Shown in pieces: positions 26,753 to 34,708 of a stretch of 64,000 nt of DNA (its first letter is position 1; each line of letters starts with the position of its first letter). The notes beneath the pieces were generated by a model. That model saw only the letters and a list, made by a program, of their open reading frames with translations, searched no databases and had not been told where the DNA came from. The translations under genes were made by a program, and so were the position numbers. Origin of the DNA: Kitasatospora sp. GP82 (GTDB taxonomy: Bacteria > Actinomycetota > Actinomycetes > Streptomycetales > Streptomycetaceae); NCBI RefSeq assembly GCF_029892105.1, contig NZ_JARZAJ010000021.1:85144-149143 (forward strand), read 5' to 3'.

Positions 26753-27949
26753 GTGACCTGGTCCTTCCTCAAACCTCTGTACTACGCGGTGTCCTGGATT
26801 ATCGTCCAGTTCCACTCGCTGTACAGCCACGTCTTCGACCCCAACGGCGGGTGGGCGTGGGGCCTGTCGATCGCCTCCATGGTGGTCGTGATCCGTATCT
26901 GCCTGATCCCGCTCTTCGTGAAGCAGATCAAGTCGACTCGGGCCATGCAGGCCATCCAGCCGAAGATGAAGGCCATCCAGGAGCGCTACAAGAACGACAA
27001 GCAGCGCCAGTCCGAAGAGATGATGAAGCTCTACAAGGAGGCGGGTACCAACCCCTTCTCGAGCTGCCTTCCGATCCTCGTGCAGGCGCCGTTCTTCACC
27101 GCCCTCTACGGAGTGCTGGCCTCGGTCGCCAACGGCAAGACGATCGGTGTCATCAACCCCACCCTGCTGGCCAGTGCCAAGCAGGCGCACATCTTCGGCG
27201 CTCCGCTGTCGGCCAAGTTCGTCGGCTCCGACACGCTGAACGTGCAGATCGTCACCGCGGTCATGATCGTCCTGATGTCGCTGTCGCAGTTCGTCACCCA
27301 GCGCCAGCTGATGACCAAGAACGTCGACCTGACGGTCAAGACGCCGTTCATGCAGCAGCAGAAGATGCTGATGTACGTCTTCCCGCTGATGTTCGCCGTG
27401 ATGGGCATCAACTTCCCGGTCGGCGTGCTGGTCTACTGGCTGACCACCAACGTCTGGTCCATGGGCCAGCAGCTGATCGTCATCCGCAACAACCCGACGC
27501 CGGGCAGCAAGGCGTTCCAGGAGCGCCAGGACCGCCTCAAGAAGGCCGGGCGCCTCAACCCGGACGGCTCGGTGAAGAGGGCCGGCGTGCTGGCGCTGTT
27601 CACCGGCGGGGCCGGCAAGGGCACGGCCTCGGCCGAGGAGGCCGTCGAGGACGCGGTGCAGGTGCGTCGCCAGCAGCCGCGCAAGCAGAGCAAGGCGCAG
27701 CGCCAGCAGACCGGCGCGCAGCAGCCGGGCGGCACTGTGCAGACGAGCCTGACCAAGGAGCCGGAGGCCCAGGACGAGTCCTCGGCCGGGCCCGCTGCCG
27801 TCGAGTCCGCGGAGCCTGCCGAGTCCGCTGCGGCCAAGTCGACACCGGCCAAGGCGAGCGCCGGCAAGCCGGGTGCGGCCAAGCAGGGGACGCGTCAGCA
27901 GCCGAAGCGGGGCGGGCAGGGCGGCCAGCGGCCGAGGAAGAAGTCCTGA
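26753..27949 (+). CDS. yidC: Membrane protein insertase YidC
   Basis: This Oxa1-type insertase places proteins in the membrane alone or with SecYEG. It is 398 residues. Membrane segments occur near the N-terminus, at about 37-57 (with the functionally important positive residue in VVIRICLIPLFVKQIKS), 100-125, 165-185 and 205-235. The cytoplasmic hairpin AIQPKMKAIQERYKNDKQRQ is evident. A hydrophilic Lys/Ala/Gln-rich tail of about 130 residues follows, as in other actinobacteria, and may contact ribosomes. The start is GTG 26753, immediately after yidD. Confidence 0.97.
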   Translation: MTWSFLKPLYYAVSWIIVQFHSLYSHVFDPNGGWAWGLSIASMVVVIRICLIPLFVKQIKSTRAMQAIQPKMKAIQERYKNDKQRQSEEMMKLYKEAGTNPFSSCLPILVQAPFFTALYGVLASVANGKTIGVINPTLLASAKQAHIFGAPLSAKFVGSDTLNVQIVTAVMIVLMSLSQFVTQRQLMTKNVDLTVKTPFMQQQKMLMYVFPLMFAVMGINFPVGVLVYWLTTNVWSMGQQLIVIRNNPTPGSKAFQERQDRLKKAGRLNPDGSVKRAGVLALFTGGAGKGTASAEEAVEDAVQVRRQQPRKQSKAQRQQTGAQQPGGTVQTSLTKEPEAQDESSAGPAAVESAEPAESAAAKSTPAKASAGKPGAAKQGTRQQPKRGGQGGQRPRKKS

Positions 27950-28029
27950 CGGCCCCACGACATCGGACCCGGCCCAAGATCTTCGTTTCTCGGCCCCACC
28001 CGAGGGCCCATTCCTGAAGGAGTCCATCA

Positions 28030-28566
28030 GTGACGGAAGGCACCACCTCCGCTGTCGCGGCCGAGGCTGCGACCGACGAGGGCGCCGCTGACAGCCTCGT
28101 CGCCCGCCTGGAGCAGGAGGGTGACATCGCGGCCGACTACCTGGAGGGTCTGCTCGACATCGCGGACCTCGACGGCGACATCGACATGGATGTGGAGGGC
28201 GACCGCGCTCTGGTGTCCATCGTCAGTGACGGCAGCGACCGCTCTCTGCAGCGTCTGGTCGGCCATGACGGCGAGGTGCTGGAGGCTCTGCAGGAGCTGA
28301 CCCGGCTGGCCGTGCACCGGGAGACCGGTGAGCGCAGCCGCCTCATGCTGGACATTGCCGGTTACCGGGCGCGCAAGCGGGCCGAGCTGGCGACGCTGGG
28401 CAGCAAGGCGGCCGAGCAGGTCAAGAGCTCGGGCGAGAAGGTCAAGCTCCGTCCGATGACCCCGTTCGAGCGCAAGGTCGTCCACGACGCGGTGGCCGCA
28501 GCGGGGCTGCGCAGCGAGTCGGAGGGCGAGGAGCCCCAGCGCTGCGTCGTCGTGCTGCCGGGCTGA
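28030..28566 (+). CDS. jag: KH/R3H RNA-binding protein (Jag/KhpB family)
   Basis: This 178-residue cytoplasmic protein has a central KH domain (ALVSIVSDGSDRSLQRLVGHDGEVLEALQELTRLAVHRE) and a C-terminal R3H domain (RARKRAELATLG, VKLRPMTPFERKVVHDAVAAAGLRSESEGEEPQR). It lacks the N-terminal Jag-N domain of firmicute versions. Members bind RNA with KhpA and affect division and envelope homeostasis in firmicutes; the actinobacterial role is less clear. GTG 28030 has GAAGGAG upstream. It belongs to the rpmH-rsmG series and is followed by a hairpin. Confidence 0.93.
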   Translation: MTEGTTSAVAAEAATDEGAADSLVARLEQEGDIAADYLEGLLDIADLDGDIDMDVEGDRALVSIVSDGSDRSLQRLVGHDGEVLEALQELTRLAVHRETGERSRLMLDIAGYRARKRAELATLGSKAAEQVKSSGEKVKLRPMTPFERKVVHDAVAAAGLRSESEGEEPQRCVVVLPG

Positions 28567-28588
28567 CGTTCGGAGACGGTTTGTCGAC

Positions 28589-28619
28589 CGACCCCGTCCG
28601 CCTCGTGCGGGCGGGGTCG
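28589..28619 (+). terminator. Hairpin after jag
   Basis: A 13-bp stem (28589-28601 / 28607-28619, one G-U) with a 5-base loop begins 22 bases after the jag stop. It may end or attenuate the rpmH-jag transcript before rsmG. Confidence 0.65.
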
Positions 28620-28731
28620 TCGTCCCTCTGAGGGGTCTCCTTCCGGGACTTCTCGAGAGCCGTCCGTTCGGGGCGGCAGATGCACGAGGGCAGGTGCGTC
28701 GTGTCTTACGTGGGCCGCGTTTCACGCGCTG

Positions 28732-28747
28732 TGTTTCACGTGAAACA
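28732..28747. promoter_or_regulatory. parS: parS site
   Basis: TGTTTCACGTGAAACA is the full 16-bp parS palindrome, 60 bases upstream of rsmG. A degraded half site (GTTTCACGCG) lies 13 bases before it. Confidence 0.95.
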
Positions 28748-28807
28748 AGGCCCACATGGAACAGTGGTGGAGTGCGGGTCGGTGGAGACGTGAGCGGAGA
28801 GGCTGAG

Positions 28808-29602
28808 ATGGAGACGGACGGTGTGGCTGCCGAGGGCACCCCGGCGGAGGACGGCCAGGAGGGCAGGCAGGAGCTCCCGGAGGCGCCGGCCGTGGCGCGG
28901 GAGATCTTCGGCGAGCGGTTCCCGATGGCTGTGCGCTACACCGAGCTGCTGGCGACGGCCGGTGTGCAGCGCGGGCTGATCGGTCCGCGTGAGGTCCCGC
29001 GGCTCTGGGACCGCCATGTGCTCAACTGCGCCGTGCTGGCCGAGCTGCTGCCCGCCGGGGCCTCGCTCTGCGATGTCGGCTCGGGTGCCGGGCTGCCGGG
29101 TATCCCGGTGGCGATGGCCAGGCCCGATGTCTCCGTGACGCTGCTGGAGCCGCTGCTGCGGCGGACCACCTTCCTGGAAGAGGTGGTGCGGGAGCTCGGC
29201 CTGACCAATGTGACGGTGCTGCGCGGTCGCGCGGAGGAGATGGTCGGCAAGCTCTCGGTGGACATCGTCACCGCGCGTGCGGTGGCTCCGCTGGACCGCC
29301 TCGCCGGATGGGGCATGCCGCTGCTGCGTCCGTACGGGCAGATGCTGGCGCTCAAGGGCGACACCGCCGAGCAGGAGCTGGCGGACTCGCGCTCCGCGCT
29401 GACCAGGCTCGGTGCGGTGAAGTGGTCGGTCATCTCGGTGGGCGAGGGCACCCTGGAGACCTCGACCCGAGTGGTGCGGGTGGAGGCGGGGGAGAGCCCC
29501 GGCGGGGTCAAGGCGGCGACCCGGCGGGCGAAGGCGGCACGGGCCGGGCGGTCCGGAAAGGCCGGGGACGCTCCGCGCGGTGTGGGGCGTCGGCGACGCT
29601 GA
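28808..29602 (+). CDS. rsmG: 16S rRNA (guanine(527)-N7)-methyltransferase RsmG
   Basis: RsmG methylates N7 of G527 in 16S rRNA; loss gives low-level streptomycin resistance and, in streptomycetes, can raise antibiotic production. The protein is 264 residues from ATG 28808, which has GGAGAGG six bases upstream; a GTG at 28790 is also in frame but has poor spacing. The methyltransferase core shows RYTELLATAGVQRGLIGPREVPRLWDRHVLNCAVL, then the SAM loop LCDVGSGAGLPGIPVAMARP, and ARAVAPLDRLAGW. A Lys/Arg/Gly-rich tail follows the domain. It precedes parAB in the conserved order. Confidence 0.94.
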   Translation: METDGVAAEGTPAEDGQEGRQELPEAPAVAREIFGERFPMAVRYTELLATAGVQRGLIGPREVPRLWDRHVLNCAVLAELLPAGASLCDVGSGAGLPGIPVAMARPDVSVTLLEPLLRRTTFLEEVVRELGLTNVTVLRGRAEEMVGKLSVDIVTARAVAPLDRLAGWGMPLLRPYGQMLALKGDTAEQELADSRSALTRLGAVKWSVISVGEGTLETSTRVVRVEAGESPGGVKAATRRAKAARAGRSGKAGDAPRGVGRRRR

Positions 29603-29662
29603 CCCCGGAGTTGTCGCGACAGCCGCTCCGCTCGTACGGAGAGTCTTTCGTTGGTGTGCACG

Positions 29663-29691
29663 GAGCGGGTGGCCCCTGGGGCCACCCGCTC
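29663..29691 (+). terminator. Terminator after rsmG
   Basis: A 14-bp perfect repeat (29663-29676 / 29678-29691) is separated by one base, so the functional loop is about 5 bases. It lies 60 bases after rsmG and separates it from the parAB promoter region. Confidence 0.75.
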
Positions 29692-29773
29692 TGCTGCTTC
29701 CGGGTGCCCTGAGGCGTGCTCGTGCTGGTGATCGGAGTGTCGCACCGTCAGATTTCCGACATTGCGGGCATGG

Positions 29774-29789
29774 TGTTTCACGTGAAACG
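29774..29789. promoter_or_regulatory. parS: parS site upstream of parA (distal)
   Basis: The GTTTCACGTGAAAC core is at 29775-29788. It lies about 100 bases upstream of the parA ATG in the parAB promoter region. Confidence 0.93.
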
Positions 29790-29847
29790 TCGCTCCCTGC
29801 TTTCTGGAATCCTCGGTCGCAGCCGGGCGGCGACTGTTGCCGCTCCG

Positions 29848-29861
29848 GTTTCACGTGAAAC
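29848..29861. promoter_or_regulatory. parS: parS site upstream of parA (proximal)
   Basis: A perfect GTTTCACGTGAAAC ends 10 bases before the parA ATG. ParB bound here would sit on the ribosome-binding region of the DNA, consistent with autoregulation of parAB. Confidence 0.93.
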
Positions 29862-29871
29862 ACTGACCCCC

Positions 29872-30849
29872 ATGCAGGACTCGGAGACCATCGACCAGAT
29901 CGGCGATGACACGCCTATCGCGCGTGCAGCCCAGGCCGCAGTGCGGGCTGCTGGGCGGGCCGGCGAAGGGCTGCCAAGGCCAGCTGCGACACGCGTGATC
30001 GTGGTGGCCAACCAGAAGGGCGGGGTGGGGAAGACCACTACCACCGTCAATCTGGCCGCCTCGCTGGCACTGCACGGACTGCGCGTCCTGGTCGTCGACC
30101 TCGACCCGCAGGGCAACGCCTCCACGGCGCTGGGCATCGACCACCACGCCGAGGTGCCCTCGATCTACGACGTCCTGGTGGAGGGCAAGCCGCTCGCCGA
30201 CGTGGTCCAGCCGGTGGTGGATGTCGAGGGGCTGTTCTGTGTCCCGGCGACCATCGACCTGGCCGGTGCCGAGATCGAACTGGTCTCGCTGGTGGCCAGG
30301 GAGAGCAGGCTGCAGCGCGCGATCGCCGCCTACGAGCAGCCGTTGGACTACATCCTGATCGACTGTCCGCCCTCGCTCGGGCTGCTGACGGTCAACGCGC
30401 TGGTGGCGGGGCAGGAGGTGCTGATCCCGATCCAGTGCGAGTACTACGCGCTGGAGGGGCTCGGTCAGCTGCTGCGCAACGTCGAGCTGGTCCGGGCACA
30501 CCTCAACCCGACGCTGCACGTCTCCACCATCCTGCTCACCATGTACGACGCCCGCACCCGGTTGGCGGCCCAGGTGGCGGAGGAGGTCAGGACGCACTTC
30601 CAGCAGGAGGTGCTGCCGACGGCGATCCCCCGCTCGGTCCGGGTCTCCGAGGCGCCGAGTTACGGGCAGACCGTGCTCACCTACGACCCGGGTTCGAGCG
30701 GGGCGCTGTCCTACCTGGAGGCGGCGCGTGAGCTGGCTCTCCGGGCTGTCACAGCGGCGGAGAACGGCTCGGTCGGGCAGCAGCGGAGCGCGAGCGAACC
30801 GGTGGCTGCTCCGATGGCACAGCACAGCACGATGGAGGACAACCGGTGA
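29872..30849 (+). CDS. parA: Chromosome partitioning ATPase ParA
   Basis: This deviant-Walker ATPase, with ParB and parS, segregates chromosomes during sporulation. It is 325 residues from ATG 29872. Walker A' is NQKGGVGKTTTTVNLAASLA. Further motifs are VVDLDPQGNASTALG and LDYILIDCPPSLG, and the C-terminal ATYGQTV-like SEAPSYGQTVLTYDP. The open frame extends upstream to 29716 through both parS sites, but that extension mainly translates the parS sequence (FHVKR, VSRET) and is not chosen. ParA overlaps parB by 4 bases. Confidence 0.96.
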   Translation: MQDSETIDQIGDDTPIARAAQAAVRAAGRAGEGLPRPAATRVIVVANQKGGVGKTTTTVNLAASLALHGLRVLVVDLDPQGNASTALGIDHHAEVPSIYDVLVEGKPLADVVQPVVDVEGLFCVPATIDLAGAEIELVSLVARESRLQRAIAAYEQPLDYILIDCPPSLGLLTVNALVAGQEVLIPIQCEYYALEGLGQLLRNVELVRAHLNPTLHVSTILLTMYDARTRLAAQVAEEVRTHFQQEVLPTAIPRSVRVSEAPSYGQTVLTYDPGSSGALSYLEAARELALRAVTAAENGSVGQQRSASEPVAAPMAQHSTMEDNR

Positions 30850-32030
30850 GTGGTGGGCGCAGGGGGCTGGGACGAGGGCTCGGGGCACTGATCCCGGCGG
30901 CGCCACCGGCTACGGGGCCGGTCGCCCCTCCCGCCGACGGTTCGCCCGCTCAGCCGACGGCTGTGACGGTGGTCCCGGCCCGGACGGGCGGCGCGGCTGG
31001 GGTGGTGGCCCCCGGCGCGGTCTCACCGGCGGCCGTTCCGGTGCTGCCGACCGGTCGCGGCACGGCGGCGGCGAAGGCCGCGGCCGGTAGCGTAAGGGAG
31101 CAGGCCGGGCTGCCGCAGCGCAGCGTGCTGGAGTCGGTGCTGAGCGAGGCCGTGGACGGGGCGGGGCTGGGCGGGGCGGGGCTTGCCCCGGTCTCCGGGG
31201 CCAGGTTCGCCGAGCTTCCGTTGGATGCGATCCGTCCGAACCCGCGTCAGCCGCGTGAGGTCTTCGACGAGGACAAGCTGGCCGAGCTGGTCGCCTCCAT
31301 CAAGGAGGTGGGCCTGCTGCAGCCGGTGGTGGTCCGTCAGGCCGAGGCCGGCCAGTACGAGCTGATCATGGGGGAGCGGCGCCTGCGGGCGTCCCGTCAG
31401 GCAGGGCTGGAGCTGATCCCGGCGATCGTCCGGGCCACCGAGGACGACCAGCTGCTGCTGGACGCGCTGCTGGAGAACCTGCACCGGGCGGAGCTCAACC
31501 CGCTCGAAGAGGCCGCCGCCTACGACCAGCTGCTGCGCGACTTCGCCTGCACTCATGACGAGCTCGCCGACCGGATCGGCCGCTCGCGTTCGCACGTCTC
31601 CAATACGCTGCGGTTGCTGAAGCTCTCTCCGGCCGTCCAGTCCCGGGTGGCCGCAGGTGTACTGACGGCAGGTCACGCCAGGGCGCTGCTGGGGGTTTCG
31701 GACAGCGAGCGGCAGGACCAGCTGGCGCGGCGGATCGTCGCGGAGGGGCTCTCGGTGCGTACCACCGAGGAGATCGTCGCGGTGATGGACCGGGAGGAGA
31801 AGCCGCAGCGTTCGACGGGACCCAAGGCGGGGAAGCTGTTCTCGCCGGCCTTCGACGAGCTGTCCGAGCGGCTCTCGGACCGTTTCGAGACCCGGGTGAA
31901 GGTCGAGGTCTCGCAGCGGAACGGGAAGCTGGGCAAGGGCAAGGTGGTGTTGGAGTTCGGCTCGGTGGAGGACCTCAACCGGATCCTCGACAGTCTGGCG
32001 CCGGGCGAGGACGGCCTGCGGCTGTCGTAG
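30846..32030 (+). CDS. parB: Chromosome partitioning protein ParB
   Basis: This CTPase clamp loads at parS and spreads on DNA to form the segregation complex. It is 394 residues. The N-terminal tail RRGLGRGLGALIP is the ParA-contacting motif, followed by an Ala/Pro-rich linker. The ParB/Srx domain has LPLDAIRPNPRQPREVFDEDKL and the CTP-binding LIMGERRLRASRQAGL with ENLHRAELNPLEEA. The helix-turn-helix is DRIGRSRSHVSNTLRLLKL, and a C-terminal dimerisation domain follows. GTG 30846 overlaps the parA stop. At least seven perfect parS sites lie in this window. Confidence 0.97.
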   Translation: MSGGRRGLGRGLGALIPAAPPATGPVAPPADGSPAQPTAVTVVPARTGGAAGVVAPGAVSPAAVPVLPTGRGTAAAKAAAGSVREQAGLPQRSVLESVLSEAVDGAGLGGAGLAPVSGARFAELPLDAIRPNPRQPREVFDEDKLAELVASIKEVGLLQPVVVRQAEAGQYELIMGERRLRASRQAGLELIPAIVRATEDDQLLLDALLENLHRAELNPLEEAAAYDQLLRDFACTHDELADRIGRSRSHVSNTLRLLKLSPAVQSRVAAGVLTAGHARALLGVSDSERQDQLARRIVAEGLSVRTTEEIVAVMDREEKPQRSTGPKAGKLFSPAFDELSERLSDRFETRVKVEVSQRNGKLGKGKVVLEFGSVEDLNRILDSLAPGEDGLRLS

Positions 32031-32070
32031 CGCCGAGCTGTCCCGGGCGCACATCGGTTCCTCGGCAAGT

Positions 32071-32100
32071 GGGTGCATGTTTCACGTGAAACGTGCACCC
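32071..32100 (+). promoter_or_regulatory. parS: parS embedded in a 30-bp palindrome after parB
   Basis: The parS core at 32079-32092 is flanked by GGGTGCA and TGCACCC, giving a 30-bp inverted repeat (32071-32100) with a single T/G non-match that would be a G-U pair in RNA. It begins 41 bases after the parB stop. It may serve both as a ParB site and as the terminator of parAB. Confidence 0.85.
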
Positions 32101-32155
32101 GCTTCGTTTCTGGAGGAAGCTCTCAGATGTGATGTCCGATGTGATGTCCGCTCTC

Positions 32156-32203
32156 GGGGTAGATCTCGGAGCGGACCTCGGGGTGGATCTCGGGGCGGAT
32201 GAG
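32156..32203 (+). repeat. 24-bp tandem repeat upstream of the GNAT gene
   Basis: Four 12-base units (GGGGTAGATCTC, GGAGCGGACCTC, GGGGTGGATCTC, GGGGCGGATGAG) form two imperfect 24-base repeats. A short ORF (ATG 32144 to TGA 32239) reads through them as MSALGVDLGADLGVDLGADE and continues to 31 residues, overlapping the start of the acetyltransferase gene. There is no evidence that it is translated. Confidence 0.6.
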
Positions 32204-32214
32204 GAGGTGTGGGC

Positions 32215-32832
32215 GTGGGACGGAGGATCGCTCCGCTGACGCTGGACAACCTGGCGGATCTCCCGACGACCTGCCGGTCCTGCGTGTTCTGGGAGCTGGA
32301 CCCGGTCAGTGCGAAGGCTGCCGTGGAGTCCGGTAAACCGGAGCTGGAGAAGGAGAGCTGGATCTCGGCCGTCCTGCTGGAGTGGGGCTCCTGTGGCCGG
32401 ATCGTCTATGTGGACGAGATCCCGGCGGGCTTCGTGCTGTACGCGCCGCCCGCCTATGTGCCGCGCTCACTGGCCTTCCCGACCAGCCCGGTCTCGCCGG
32501 ACGCCGTCCAGCTGATGATCAGTCGGGTGCTGCCCGGATACCAGCGGCAGGGGCTCGGCCGGGTGCTGGTGCAGGCGGTGGCCAAGGATCTGGTCGGGCG
32601 GGGGTTCAAGGCGATCGAGGCGTTCGGTGCGGTCGGCCGGGAGATCCCGAGCTGTGTGCTGCCCGCCGAGCATCTGCTGGCGGTGGGATTCAAGACGGTA
32701 CGGCCGCACCACCGCTACCCCAGGCTGCGGTTGGAGGCGCGGACCACACTCTCCTGGAAGGGGGACGTGGAGGTCGCCCTGGAGCGGTTGTTGGGCGGGG
32801 CTCGGAAGGAGCCGGCCCTGCGGCCGTTCTGA
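32215..32832 (+). CDS. GNAT family N-acetyltransferase
   Basis: This 205-residue acetyl-CoA-dependent N-acetyltransferase has the acetyl-CoA motif A in LMISRVLPGYQRQGLGRVLVQAVAKDLVGRGFKAIEAFG. Preceding strands IVYVDEIPAGFVLYAP and an N-terminal CRSCVFWELDP complete the fold. The substrate is unknown; the gene is conserved after parB in streptomycetes. The start is GTG 32215, with GAGGAGG seven bases upstream; GTG 32209 is in frame but too close to that site. It converges with trxA across a strong terminator. Confidence 0.85.
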   Translation: MGRRIAPLTLDNLADLPTTCRSCVFWELDPVSAKAAVESGKPELEKESWISAVLLEWGSCGRIVYVDEIPAGFVLYAPPAYVPRSLAFPTSPVSPDAVQLMISRVLPGYQRQGLGRVLVQAVAKDLVGRGFKAIEAFGAVGREIPSCVLPAEHLLAVGFKTVRPHHRYPRLRLEARTTLSWKGDVEVALERLLGGARKEPALRPF

Positions 32833-32862
32833 CCGGGGGAGAGGCGGTCGCTGGAAACGGCC

Positions 32863-32898
32863 GAGGGCGGGCCACCGGAACTCCGGTGGCCCGCCCTC
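32863..32898. terminator. Bidirectional terminator between the GNAT gene and trxA
   Basis: A perfect 16-bp inverted repeat (32863-32878 / 32883-32898) with a 4-base loop lies between the convergent stops at 32832 and 32935. Confidence 0.85.
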
Positions 32899-32934
32899 GA
32901 TGCGCCGGTACGGGCGAGACTCAGCTGCCTGCTG

Positions 32935-33261
32935 CTAGATGAAGGCGGCCAGCTCGCGGAGCAGCGCGGCCTTCGGGCGGGCGCCGGTGATGGTCTTCAC
33001 CAGCTCGCCGTTCTGGTAGACGTTGAGCGTCGGGATGGAGATCACGTTGTACGCGGTCGCGGTCTCCGAGTTGTTGTCGACGTCCAGCTTGGCGATGGTG
33101 AGCTTGTCGCCGTGCTCGGCCGCGATCTCCTCCAGGATGGGGGCGACCTGGCGGCACGGGCCGCACCAGGTGGCCCAGAAGTCGACCAGGACGGGCTTGT
33201 CGCTCTTGAGGACCTCGGCGTCGAAGGTCGCGTCGGTCACGGTGATGGTGGCGCCGGCCAC
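32935..33261 (-). CDS. trxA: Thioredoxin
   Basis: This small cytoplasmic disulfide reductase is 108 residues. The active site is WATWCGPCRQ, and the cis-Pro loop is SIPTLNVYQNGELVKTITGARPK. It is 201 bases downstream of trxB on the same strand, so the two probably share the sigma-R promoter upstream of trxB. A degenerate parS-like sequence lies between them. Confidence 0.97.
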   Translation of the reverse strand: MAGATITVTDATFDAEVLKSDKPVLVDFWATWCGPCRQVAPILEEIAAEHGDKLTIAKLDVDNNSETATAYNVISIPTLNVYQNGELVKTITGARPKAALLRELAAFI

Positions 33262-33402
33262 GGGAACTCCTCTGGGTCACGGACGAGATGGTGCTTCGGC
33301 CCGGATGATCCGGTCGGCACCCTTGGGGTGGATAACAACCTGCACGGCTGTTCTGTTTCGGCAAGGGCCTCGGCCGGTCGGGGAGACCTCGTTCCACGAG
33401 AG

Positions 33403-33416
33403 GGTTCACGTGAAAC
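33403..33416. promoter_or_regulatory. Degenerate parS site
   Basis: GGTTCACGTGAAAC differs from parS in one base of the core (T to G at position 2). It is in the trxB-trxA spacer. One-mismatch parS sites can still be bound, usually more weakly. Confidence 0.6.
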
Positions 33417-33462
33417 ATGCGGTACTTCCCGACGGTGAGACCCGCACCGGGTGGGACTTCGG

Positions 33463-34431
33463 TCAGACCGAGACGGTAGCGGCCTGGGTCTCCAGGTCGG
33501 CCAGCGAGGCCAGGAAGCGCTCGGCGTCCAGGGCGGCGGAGCAACCGGTGCCGGCTGCGGTGATGGCCTGGCGGTAGGTGTGGTCGACCACATCGCCGGC
33601 CGCGAAGACGCCGGGGATGTTGGTGCGGGTGGAGGGGGCATCGACCTTGAGGTAGCCCTCGGCGTCGAGGTCGAGCTGACCCTTGAAGAGCTCGGTGCGC
33701 GGGTCGTGGCCGATCGCGATGAACAGGCCGGTGACCGGCAGCTCGCGAGTCTCGCCGGTGGTGGTGTCGCGCAGGGTGAGGCCGGTCAGCTTCGGGTCGC
33801 CGTGGATGGCCTCGACCGCGCTGTCCCAGGCAAAGGTGATCTTCTCGTCGGCGAAGGCACGCTCCTGCATCGCCTTGGAGGCGCGCAGGGTGTCGCGGCG
33901 GTGGACGACCGTGACGCTGCGGGCGAAGCGGGAGAGGAAGGTCGCCTCCTCCAGTGCGGTGTCGCCGCCGCCGACCACGGCGATGTCCTGGTCGCGGAAG
34001 AAGAAGCCGTCGCAGGTGGCGCACCAGGAGACACCCCGACCGGAGAGTGCGTCCTCGCGGGGCAGAGCGAGCTTGCGGTGCTGCGAACCGGTGGTGACGA
34101 TCACGGCGCGGGCCCGGTGGATGTTGCCCTCGGAGTCGGTGACGGTCTTGATGTCACCGGTGAGGTCGACCGAGACGATGTCGTCCGGGACCAGCTCCGC
34201 GCCGAACTTCTCGGCCTGCGCCCGCATGTTGTCCATCAGCTCCGGACCCATGACGCCGTCACGGAAGCCGGGGAAGTTCTCGACCTCGGTGGTGTTCATG
34301 AGCGCACCGCCGGCGGTGACGGCACCCTCGAAGACCAGCGGCCTGAGGGAGGCTCGGGCGGTGTAGAGCGCGGCGGTGTACCCGGCGGGGCCGGAACCGA
34401 TGATGATCACGTTACGGACGTCGTCGCTCAC
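33463..34431 (-). CDS. trxB: Thioredoxin reductase
   Basis: This FAD/NADPH enzyme keeps thioredoxin reduced. It is 322 residues. The FAD site is NVIIIGSGPAGYTAALYTARA, and the redox pair is in VSWCATCDGFFF. The NADPH site follows at IAVVGGGDTALEEATFL, with the C-terminal FAD segment IPGVFAAGDVVDHTYRQAITAAGTG. The GTG at 34431 has CAGGAG upstream. A perfect sigma-R promoter motif lies 70-96 bases before the start, so it should be induced by thiol oxidation. Confidence 0.97.
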   Translation of the reverse strand: MSDDVRNVIIIGSGPAGYTAALYTARASLRPLVFEGAVTAGGALMNTTEVENFPGFRDGVMGPELMDNMRAQAEKFGAELVPDDIVSVDLTGDIKTVTDSEGNIHRARAVIVTTGSQHRKLALPREDALSGRGVSWCATCDGFFFRDQDIAVVGGGDTALEEATFLSRFARSVTVVHRRDTLRASKAMQERAFADEKITFAWDSAVEAIHGDPKLTGLTLRDTTTGETRELPVTGLFIAIGHDPRTELFKGQLDLDAEGYLKVDAPSTRTNIPGVFAAGDVVDHTYRQAITAAGTGCSAALDAERFLASLADLETQAATVSV

Positions 34432-34500
34432 TGCATCTCCTGGTTCGCATCGCGACCCGCGCATTAGCGGGGAGGGCGGTCCTGCTCCGCCGCCCGGGAC

Positions 34501-34527
34501 AACGATTCACCAGTGTCGCTCATTCCC
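34501..34527 (-). promoter_or_regulatory. Sigma-R-type promoter of trxB-trxA
   Basis: On the minus strand GGGAAT (34522-34527) is followed after exactly 18 bases by GTT (34501-34503). This is the consensus GGAAT-N18-GTT recognised by the disulfide-stress sigma factor SigR in streptomycetes. The -10 lies 70 bases before the trxB start. Confidence 0.85.
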
Positions 34528-34708
34528 AGGGGTCCGCGCAGCAGGCGCCCGAGGAATGGGCGTTGCGTGCCCACGCAGTGGCGGGGATTCACCGCCCCGG
34601 CGACCGCAGTTGGCGCGGTCGGCGGTTCGGGGAACGGCACGGACGGCTGCGGGACTGCGGTTCGGTCTGCGGCCCGGTCAGTGGCCGGTCAGTGACTCGG
34701 CCGATGGC

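Noticed and set aside
29716..29871. N-terminal extension of ParA
   Set aside because: It mostly translates the two parS sites and lacks a Shine-Dalgarno; ATG 29872 gives the usual ParA length.
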